Source: CAZKYP01 sp964556885 (GTDB lineage: Bacteria; Planctomycetota; Phycisphaerae; Sedimentisphaerales; Anaerobacaceae). From it: 7,130 nucleotides of DNA. Location: NCBI GenBank assembly GCA_964556885.1, contig CAZKYP010000170.1, positions 1-7,130 on the forward strand. The letters are read 5' to 3'. The translations under genes were made by a program, and so were the position numbers. The notes beneath the pieces were generated by a model, which saw only the letters and a program-made list of their open reading frames with translations, was not told where the DNA came from and did not search any database. Below, one piece after another: positions 1 through 7,033 of this stretch. Position 1 is the first letter of the stretch, and each line of letters opens with the position of its first letter.

Positions 1-1619
1 GCGAGCGAAAAATCCGCGGTATCATCCGCGAACGCCAGGAAGCCGAGAAAATCTATCAGGAAGCCAGGGCACAGGGATATGTCGCATCACTGTTGACACA
101 AGAGCGGCCCAACATCTTCACACAGAAAGTCGCCAACATCGAGCCGAACAAGGAAATCGACGTCAATATTAAATATTTCAACACACTCGCATACGTAGAT
201 GGCTGGTACGAGTTTGTATTTCCGATGGTCGTTGGGCCGCGATTTAATCCTCCCGGCTACACTGACGGCGTCGGTGCAGTCGCCCGCGGCAAGACCGGCA
301 TCTCCGGCCAAAAGACCGATATCCAGTACCTAAAACCCGGCGAGCGAAGCGGACACGATATTTCGCTGGCCGTCGATATCGACGCCGGTGTGGAAATCGA
401 AGAGCTTGAATGTCCAAGCCACGCAATTACTAACCGCGCTTCTACACCACAGACACGGACCGTCATACTCAATGAACTCGACAGCATCCCCAATAAAGAT
501 TTCGTCCTGCGCTATAAAGTCACCGGCAGAACTGTTAAATCCGCACTGGCTATTCACCAGGATGAACGAGGCGGATTCTTTACTCTGATGCTGTATCCAC
601 CGGACAATCTTAAAAGTCTAAAACGCGCGCCGATGGAGATGATTTTCGTACTCGACTGCTCGGGCAGTATGAGCGGCAAACCAATCGCCAAGGCCAAACA
701 GGCAATTATACGCGCCCTGCGGCAGCTTGAGCCTGACGATACGTTCCAGGTGATTCGATTCTCCAATAACGCTTCTCAATTCGGTCCCGACCCGATTCCC
801 GCAACAAGAGATAATATCCGCAGGGCCGTCGAATACGTCGAAAATCTTAATGGCGACGGAGGAACCATGATGATTGAAGGCATCAAGGCGGCCCTTGACT
901 TCAAACACGACCCAAAGAGATTCCGCCTGGTCAGCTTTATGACGGACGGCTATATCGGAAACGAAGTTGATATTCTGGCGGCGATACACGAGCGTCTCGG
1001 TGAGAGCCGCATCTTCAGTTTCGGCGTCGGCTCTTCGGTCAATCGATTCCTGCTTGACAGGATGGCCAAGCTCGGAAAAGGAGCTGTCGCATATATAGGT
1101 CTGGAAGATGATTCAAGTCGAATAATCGATCTGTATTACGAACGAATCAGTCACCCGGCCCTGAAAGACGTAACAATCGATTTCGGTGATATGAAGATCA
1201 CTGATGTATACCCGAACCAAATTCCTGATCTATTTGTTGGTCGGCCGGTCATTATAACCGGAAGATTCACAGGTAAACCGAATTCTGACATTCGTGTCAT
1301 CGGTAAAGTTGGAGATTTGAAACAGGAAATTACCATTCCATTCGATGCTGGTGATTCAGCTGCTACTCATCCCGGCATTGCATGTGTATGGGCGAGAAAA
1401 CAGATCGAAACTCTGGCCAGCCGGGCCGCTTATGATAACAATCCCGACCTGCCCGGCAAAATCAAACAAGTCGCACTCGAATTCGAATTAATGTCGGCTT
1501 ACACCTCGTTTATTGCAGTCGACTCAAGCCGCCAGACGGCCGGCGACCATGGAATTACTGTTGCAGTTCCGGTTCCCGTCCCTGACGGAGTGAGGTATGA
1601 TACAACCGTTCAGAACTAA
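1..1619 (+). CDS. VIT domain and von Willebrand factor A domain protein, 5' end missing
   Basis: The frame is open from the left edge (first full codon at 3) to TAA at 1617-1619, giving 538 visible residues. A TTG at 93 is not the real start, because the 30 codons before it already encode typical VIT sequence (ERKIRGIIRERQEAEKIYQE). Seen: the rest of a VIT domain (about residues 1-125), a linker, then a VWA domain (about 210-380) with a complete MIDAS: DCSGS (first Asp at 654-656), the Thr of GGTMM, and the Asp of MTDG (945-947). The C-terminal part ends with LMSAYTSFIAVD, the usual close of bacterial VIT-VWA proteins, and a short Pro/Val-rich tail. I see no LPXTG motif, transmembrane helix or PEP-CTERM signal in the visible tail. 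Known of the family: VWA MIDAS sites bind Mg2+ or Mn2+ and mediate protein-protein contacts, and VIT is a companion domain of inter-alpha-trypsin inhibitor heavy chains. Inferred: an exported or surface interaction protein. The signal peptide, if any, lies outside the window. The partner is unknown. Confidence 0.95.
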   Translation, partial: ERKIRGIIRERQEAEKIYQEARAQGYVASLLTQERPNIFTQKVANIEPNKEIDVNIKYFNTLAYVDGWYEFVFPMVVGPRFNPPGYTDGVGAVARGKTGISGQKTDIQYLKPGERSGHDISLAVDIDAGVEIEELECPSHAITNRASTPQTRTVILNELDSIPNKDFVLRYKVTGRTVKSALAIHQDERGGFFTLMLYPPDNLKSLKRAPMEMIFVLDCSGSMSGKPIAKAKQAIIRALRQLEPDDTFQVIRFSNNASQFGPDPIPATRDNIRRAVEYVENLNGDGGTMMIEGIKAALDFKHDPKRFRLVSFMTDGYIGNEVDILAAIHERLGESRIFSFGVGSSVNRFLLDRMAKLGKGAVAYIGLEDDSSRIIDLYYERISHPALKDVTIDFGDMKITDVYPNQIPDLFVGRPVIITGRFTGKPNSDIRVIGKVGDLKQEITIPFDAGDSAATHPGIACVWARKQIETLASRAAYDNNPDLPGKIKQVALEFELMSAYTSFIAVDSSRQTAGDHGITVAVPVPVPDGVRYDTTVQN

Positions 1620-1631
1620 AAAACATGTGGC

Positions 1632-3948
1632 CTAACGTGGATTGATTATCTCCAGCGCATCTTCCAGATAGCACTGTGCATCAAGGCTGCATTGAGATAC
1701 TACAATAACATCCCACAAACCGGGCTCAACATCGTTTAGCTCAACCTGAGAGACGATTGTGTTTTCATCTTCGACAACAACATTTGTTGCCTCAATTCGC
1801 ACGACATCATCCCTGAACACGACCAACTCGGCGTTGACATTGATCAGCCGCGTATCGCCACCCCTGGAATCGGTTTGGAAGAACTCGATCTCCTCTCCCC
1901 CGCCGTTCTCATAGAAATCGAGTACCAAATAATAATTACCGGCCTGTGGGAAATCAAACGTCATCGTCCCTTCCGTCCGGTTCTGATTGACGTTCGTTGT
2001 TGCCGGTGCACGCGGCAAAGCATATTGTCCGACAAGCTGGTCATTAATCCATAAATTGAAACCATCATCGCTGTTCACACCAAAGTACCGTACTCCCGGC
2101 GAGGGAGCGTAAATATTCCCTGTGAAACGAACGGCGAAATTACTCGGATCGCCAGAATTAAACGGTGGCGCAAACTGCGAACTTGGCGAAAACAAACCTT
2201 CAGCACCGGTTTGATAGAGATTAATAACCGGATGGACTGCGAGGATGGCACCCCCAACGCCGCGATCGGGATCGTTTAGCAATAAAGTTGCATCATCAAT
2301 CCGATCAAACGCCTGATTGTTACGGACATAAAGAGCATCAAAAGCTCTCTCTCCCGAACCGCCACCGGTCAATACAATCTTGGCCTCTGATCCCGGTTCA
2401 AAACCACTTCCGTGTATTGTAAGCTGTACTCGATCGATATTGTATACCGGATTAGGTGTCACCGAGGTAATCGTACAAGACAATTCGCGGGTCACTGTAA
2501 TGGAGTCAGAAGCCCTGGCTACAGCATTGCCAATACCGTTCAATCCCTGAAGGTTAAGCAGGTTCTGGCCTTCTTCAAGTTCAACAATCACACTAAAAAC
2601 ATTATTACCTGAAATCTCCGTTGGAACAGGCGTACCGTTTACCGAGATTGCAGCTACTTCCAAAGGCGCAGTTCCCTGAATCGTAACCGTCGAATTTGAC
2701 GTACAGAAATTCTGTCCGTTATTTGTCGTAATCGCAAAATTAACCGATGGAATTTGTGTAAGTATATAGTTGCGGCGACTGCGTACAAAGCTCTTGATTG
2801 CATTGCGGCGGCCGTCACCGAGTCCGTCGGCCACCAACGCATCCGCGGAATCATCAAGAAATTCATCGAAGGCAGTGGGTGAATTATTCGTACCGTACGA
2901 TGTCTGCCACGGCCCGTTCACCAACTCTGCAAGCGCCTGAAGGTACATCCTGCGATATTTCGGATAGTTCAGAAATTGAATGACTTCGGGGAAATGACCT
3001 CCAACCTGAAAAATGTTTGTGCTGGCCCCGTCACCCGAACCGAGCGTAAAGTCTATGTCCCACGGTAAAAGATACCACTTATCCTCGGTCGGGGCATAAT
3101 AAAATGAATTATTCTTGCCTCGATTATACCCGTAGCTGTCCCAGTCGCCTACGGCATGGCGAATCGCAAGAACCCGGGCGAAGTGCTCGGGATGAATAAC
3201 AGATTCGATTGTTTCTTCGTATATAGGACTGCTCGACGACGTGTTCATGGCAACGGCAAATTCGTATACATGGTCCCAGTTGTCGTCTTCAGGATTGGAT
3301 CTTTTTTCGAATTCCCACCGATACGTCTCCGGGATCAAGGGGTGCCTGGAATCGAACCTCACCCCTTCGTCAAGATTAGTCTGGCTTGTCCCATCGGTCG
3401 AAAATTCAAAATAGTCGTCTACCTCATGAAGACGACCGCCGGCGTCGTCGGGGAACCAGCCGCTAATATAATCGCTGTCAACTTTCTGGACATCTTCGTA
3501 ATCTCCATAAATTCTACCGTTGACAACTGGTCGTATGAATTCCTGCATCGAGAACTGCAGGCCCATTTGTTTGTAGAACCAATAAGATGCGCGTTCCTGC
3601 AGCGGGCCGCGGCTGCCGCCTTCAGTCATATCGAGATTAATTTCCTCACGTCCGCGGAATCTCTGTTCCGGGTTAAATTCGAGCCTGAATGCGTGTCGGT
3701 CGAGGGGATTCCAGTTGCTCCCGGGCCGCAGCCAGGCACTGCCCCGCAGGCGAAAATGGGCGTTGTAGAAAACATCAGTATCGTTGTAAACGAATGTACA
3801 ATCCATTAATTCATTCGAAAGATTGGCACGCGAACGAAACGTGTTAATAACATCATTGGACAGCCAGATTCGGTATGTGGCAAACTGGGTGCTCAGCAGC
3901 GAGTCGCCGACGCGAACCATGCAGGTACGCTCAGGCACATCGGCTGAT
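1632..3948 (-). CDS. CotH kinase domain protein with Ig-like, TIG-like and PA14-like modules; C-terminal part of the gene split by the assembly gap
   Basis: Open from the gap edge at 3948 to TAG at 1632-1634, about 771 residues. A GTG at 3936-3938 could be called as a start, but the frame stays open into the gap and the first residues (SADVPERTCMVRVGD) match the interior of lamin-tail/CotH proteins, so this is not an N-terminus. Counting from that GTG codon: the CotH kinase domain is about 5-395, with FRLRG (62-66), VVNGRIYGDYEDVQKVD (138-154), the signature GDWDSYGYNRGKN (Asp265 at 3144-3146) and LPWDIDFTLG (Asp294 at 3057-3059, Asp296). These match the conserved acidic catalytic and metal-binding motifs of the family. 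An Ig-like segment (about 398-485) follows. An IPT/TIG-like repeat (about 488-560 and 710-755) encloses a PA14-like domain (about 575-700, GVRYFGVNSDDGFNLWINDQ). Known: CotH of Bacillus phosphorylates spore-coat proteins, and PA14 often binds glycans. Inferred: an extracellular protein kinase whose substrates are unknown. No C-terminal anchor or dockerin is visible. Confidence 0.93.
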
Positions 3949-4048
3949 NNNNNNNNNNNNNNNNNNNNNNNNNNNNNNNNNNNNNNNNNNNNNNNNNNNN
4001 NNNNNNNNNNNNNNNNNNNNNNNNNNNNNNNNNNNNNNNNNNNNNNNN
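3949..4048. other. assembly gap of exactly 100 N
   Basis: The run of undetermined bases is exactly 100 long, the conventional placeholder for a scaffold gap of unknown length, so its size should not be used to set reading frames. Reading frames are open on both sides on the minus strand, and the domain content on the two sides is consecutive in one known protein type. The Ns therefore most likely hide part of a coding sequence, not an intergenic region. Confidence 0.97.
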
Positions 4049-6603
4049 CCTATATTCAAAGGTACATCAAGCTCGAACGCATGTGCCGGTCGCGGCGGCT
4101 GTACCGGTGACCGCTCCCGCGACGTGCGCATCAGCAAGAATCGGCTACCCCGCAGCCATCGAGCCCAGCCGCGAAATGTTACCGTACTTGCTACGATACC
4201 AGATATCGATTGATTAATGCGATTGGCTCCGGGATCACCATGACCGGTCGCAATTAAATGCAGAGAATGAAAGCTCGAATGACTGTCGTCTGTTGTAACA
4301 AAAGACTGAACATGATTTCCGAGGATTCGCCAGCTTGATTCGCCGCTCTCAAAGCCATTGTTGCCAAGGCGCTGGGAATTGTTAATCCGCAATTCGAGAT
4401 CGTCGAGTAACAATTCACCGCGGTTGAGCAGCATAAAATCGAATACCGTTATAGCATCATGGGTATAATTCGTATCACTGCTGTTGATAGTAAATGAGAA
4501 TTGCTGCCATGTTGTTTTGCCGTTCTCGTCACTATCCGCCCAGGCATCCGGAGTATTGTTATTGCTGCGCGGATCGCGCAGCTCCAGGCTGGCCCCCTGC
4601 CCGTCGGCCCAGCTCGGCCACCGTCCGCCATCGTAATATGTCACCTCGTCCGCTGTAACCATTTCCACTTCGACCTCATCAGTCTCTGTATTCAAATGCT
4701 CGATCGGATAAGATAACCTGATACGCTCACTGTAATCACCCAGGTTTCCCGCATACGGCCCGAAAAGATTCTCACCAACAACAAGATTATCATACACATC
4801 GGCAATAAATTCCGGATCTTTGGCTACAACCAGGTACGAATCCGGCGGTATCTCGATGCCTTCGCCGAATTCATAATCAATACCGTCGGTGAACGCCCAT
4901 CCGCTCAACGAAATTGTATCGTCGCTGCGGTTGTACAATTCGACGTACTCGTAGCGTTCGTCGCGTGTGAGATGGTTATACATAATCTCGTTAATCACTA
5001 TATCGCGTATCAACGGCTGAGCATTCGGAGTTCCATAAGAAGCCGAAGCCAGTACGTCAAAGAAGCCAGCCCCGTCCGGGAATCTGCCGTAAGTAACCTC
5101 CGGCTCCATGGTCCCGTATCGCACCGCATCTAAAACACGAATCGGCTCCGGTACCGGACCGTTGGTAGCCGATGTTAAATATATCGTCTCACCTGCGTAG
5201 TCCAAAGCGAATCCAAATCCATCGGGCGGCGTGCCTTCGCTGACTGCCCAGAACTCGCCCGGCTCAAGTACAACTCCATCCGGAATTTTATATTTCAACA
5301 GGTCAAGTCTGTCGTCACTTAGATAAAGATTGCCAAGATTGACACGAATCGGGCCAGGATTATATAACTCTATCCAGTCCAAATCCTGTTCTGCATCGCT
5401 ATTTGCCAACAACTCGTTAATAACAATATGGGCGTGCGGATCATCACCATTTTCAGGTTGTTCAATGATGGCCGCAAGCAGCGGCGTTGCTATACAGTCG
5501 GAACTGCTCGATGGATTTGTGTTATGGACCTGGATTGCCAATACGTTAGTACCAGGTACCAAAAGCGAAATCCATGAAGAACTTTCCTGTGTATCCGGGC
5601 CGTAATCGGTAGCCTCGTTGCCCTGAGTGCTGAACAGCGGCGGATTACCACTCACATTTGCCCGGGCAATCTCAACACCATTGAGGTACAGGACGTAGCC
5701 ATCGTCGTAGTACACAGTGCTGCGCAGTCGTGTAAACGAAGCAATCTGGTCCACCGTCAGGTTGAAACGCAGGCGCGCATATACCGAAGTATAGCCGCCC
5801 TGCATATCACTAAGAACGGTTCTGACGGTCGCAAGCTCAGTGTCATTATTGCTATATCCGTACCCGCTGGGACCCTCGAGCCATCCACCCCTGCCGGGAG
5901 TATCATTGAATCCCGGTTCCGTCCACGTTGTTGTCGCTTGTCCGCCCGGGCCGGGTGATGGTTCTGTAGTCCCTTTGAAATATCTGCCTGAATGCCCCAC
6001 ATCTACAATGGTTACAAGAGTCGGATCCACGGGTTCTACCTGAACCTCATCCGGACCGCCGGGAGTTCCACCGATAAATGTGCTGGGTGACCATGTAGAA
6101 GCCTCGTCAGGATCGCCGCCCTGTTTTGACAGAATTAACGAATGTCCGGCCCCATCGGGCGAGACCGGCCAGGGCCATGTATCATTGTACTGAAAAGATA
6201 TGACAATCTCCCCGTTGCCGTTGGACAACTCAATTCGCTCGCCGTCATTGTTCAGCTTCCCCGAAAAAGGACCAAGTACGCCGCTGATACCGTACGCCGC
6301 CTCCATTGCGGCCGGATTTTTAGCTACCACAAGATAATCTTTTGGACCAATCATTGCTCCCGGCTCGAAAGAATATTCGATGCCGTTCGTGAATGCGAAT
6401 CCAGTCAAATCCTCGATGACAGCTCGATTGTTATACAGTTCAATAAATTCAAGCGTCTCATCCCCCGAGGATATCCCCCCATCTTCGAGGGGATGGTACA
6501 TTATCTCGCTAACCACGAGTCCCATACCGGGCCGATTAATACATAAAATAACCGAACATATTATCACTAACAGATAGCATAGATGCCGTTCTTTGTATTT
6601 CAT
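4049..6603 (-). CDS. secreted multi-lamin-tail-domain protein; N-terminal part of the gene split by the assembly gap
   Basis: Chosen start is ATG at 6601-6603: it follows a purine-rich Shine-Dalgarno and opens directly into a signal peptide. An in-frame ATG at 6646-6648 would add 15 charged residues before the signal and has no Shine-Dalgarno. 851 residues precede the gap. In order: n-region KYKERH and hydrophobic core LCYLLVIICSVILC (about 2-21), likely cleaved after GMG; lamin-tail domain 1 (about 29-185); a galactose-binding-like beta-sandwich (about 196-380, YYDDGYVLYLNGVEIARA); lamin-tail domain 2 (about 391-530, INELLAN, DWIELYN); lamin-tail domain 3 (about 533-682, INEIMYN, YVELYNRS); a carbohydrate-binding-like jelly roll (about 697-815, LGNNGFESGESSWRI); then WLRGS and a linker. 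Known: bacterial lamin-tail domains are Ig-fold modules common in secreted proteins. Inferred: an export-dependent binding scaffold joined to the CotH kinase across the gap. An alternative is a separate protein truncated by the gap, which the domain order makes unlikely. Confidence 0.93.
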
Positions 6604-6613
6604 AACACGTTGT

Positions 6614-6624
6614 TCCTCTTTCCT
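6614..6624 (-). promoter_or_regulatory. Shine-Dalgarno of the lamin-tail gene, decides its start
   Basis: On the minus strand the bases read AGGAAAGAGGA, with the GAGG core at 6615-6618 lying 11 bases before the ATG at 6601-6603. The spacing is slightly long but acceptable. The alternative ATG at 6646-6648 is preceded by an AT-rich stretch without any purine-rich core. This, with the signal peptide, favours the downstream start. Confidence 0.6.
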
Positions 6625-6778
6625 ACGATTGAATTCAAATGCCCCCATCTTGTTTATTTAGCAAAATACCCATAACCATCCTAATATCGTATTGTATCAA
6701 ATTCGTCTTAAAATTCCTAACTTTTTCTGCGGACGTTGCGGAAAGGATGTTTTGGGTATGTTTTACCGATGATTCAAC
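6625..6778. other. non-coding 5' region of the lamin-tail gene
   Basis: AT-rich leader between the minus-strand terminator-like hairpin and the ribosome binding site; the promoter of the lamin-tail gene should lie here. I see no convincing -35/-10 pair. The best minus-strand candidate, TTAAGA followed 17 bases later by GATATT, matches consensus at only 4 of 6 bases in each box. A short near-direct repeat on the plus strand, GGATGTTTT (6745-6753) and GGTATGTTTT (6756-6765), has its copies about one helical turn apart and could be an operator, but it is too short to claim. The plus-strand reading frame running from the start of the lamin-tail gene through this region has no plausible start or family. 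Confidence 0.5.
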
Positions 6779-6870
6779 AAAAAAAGCCCCTGTGCAAACA
6801 GATTCGAGACTATTCCGTTATCTATATCTTTATATATGTCTGAAATACTCGTCTTCTGTTTCACAGGGGC
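6779..6870 (-). terminator. long imperfect hairpin with T7 tail, probable Rho-independent terminator for minus-strand transcripts
   Basis: Plus-strand arms GCCCCTGTGCAAACAGA (6786-6802) and TCTGTTTCACAGGGGC (6855-6870) pair over 16 bp with a single bulged base (6795). After a small internal loop the stem continues with CGAG/CTCG (6805-6808 with 6848-6851) and TATT/AATA (6811-6814 with 6844-6847), so about 24 bp in all, closing a loop of about 29 bases. Read on the minus strand, the GC-rich base of the stem is followed immediately by seven T (complement of 6779-6785). There is no T-run on the plus-strand side. The orientation fits termination of a transcript entering from the right edge, insulating the lamin-tail gene downstream. 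The stem is longer than most terminators, so a structured RNA or a miniature inverted-repeat element is possible. Confidence 0.6.
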
Positions 6871-6959
6871 CTGATTGCGTTCCCTGTTGTCTCTTTTATT
6901 TCATAGTCTAATATGGAGAATCGACCAAACTTCTCGCCAGCCTTGAGCTTTTTTATCAC
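6861..6959 (-). CDS. possible 32-residue small protein, GTG start
   Basis: GTG at 6957-6959 is preceded by GGAG (6965-6968) with 5 bases between, a well-spaced Shine-Dalgarno, and the frame runs to TGA at 6861-6863. The product starts MIKKLKAGEKFGRFSILDYE and ends AIRPL; composition is balanced and lysine/glutamate-rich, unlike the arginine- and cysteine-rich shadows elsewhere. The segment GEKFGR loosely recalls the N-terminal turn of some phage AP2/HNH-type proteins, but it is far too short to assign. The last codons and stop lie in the 5' arm of the terminator-like hairpin. It could be a real small protein, the remnant of a larger decayed gene, or chance. An overlapping ATG frame (24 codons) is also open, which weakens the case. 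Function unknown. Confidence 0.28.
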   Translation of the reverse strand: MIKKLKAGEKFGRFSILDYEIKETTGNAIRPL

Positions 6960-7033
6960 AGCGACTCCATGTCATTTTTTGGGACCTATGAATTAATCAA
7001 CACAGGTAAAAACACTCCCTGCCATCAGGCCCC
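6960..7033. other. short intergenic stretch at the right, no gene
   Basis: Between the possible right-edge gene and the small ORF. It contains the small ORF's Shine-Dalgarno (GGAG on the minus strand, 6965-6968) and, at 7024-7033, ATCAGGCCCC, an exact inverted copy of GGGGCCTGAT at 6866-6875 in the hairpin. Nothing else is recognisable. Confidence 0.4.

Noticed and set aside
93..1619. TTG at 93 as the start of the VIT-VWA gene
   Set aside because: Thirty in-frame codons before it encode recognisable VIT-domain sequence and the frame is open to the left edge, so the true start lies outside the window.
3156..3809. 217-codon plus-strand reading frame
   Set aside because: It lies wholly antisense to the CotH kinase domain, whose motifs are unmistakable; the product shows no recognisable domain.
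3931..4048. Extension of the lamin-tail ORF through the Ns to a short tail ending ISRCA
   Set aside because: An artefact of reading 100 placeholder bases in frame; the bases at 3931-3948 belong to the kinase half in another phase.
3823..4213. Plus-strand reading frames crossing the N gap
   Set aside because: They exist only because Ns contain no stop codons; both are antisense to the kinase/lamin-tail gene.
6601..6648. Lipoprotein signal for the lamin-tail protein (VILC in the hydrophobic core)
   Set aside because: The residue before Cys is Leu, not the small residue required by the lipobox, so an ordinary signal peptide is more likely.
6630..6680. 14-codon minus-strand leader ORF (MVMGILLNKQDGGI) just ahead of the lamin-tail gene
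   Set aside because: Very short, no attenuation-type codon bias and no hairpin pair linked to it; indistinguishable from chance.
6660..6725. Sigma-70-like promoter for the lamin-tail gene
   Set aside because: The best boxes match only 4 of 6 consensus bases each, and planctomycete promoters are poorly defined, so I do not call a site.
6639..6911. 90-codon plus-strand reading frame
   Set aside because: It overlaps the start of the lamin-tail gene and the terminator hairpin and has Cys/Leu/Tyr-rich shadow-like composition with no credible ribosome binding site.
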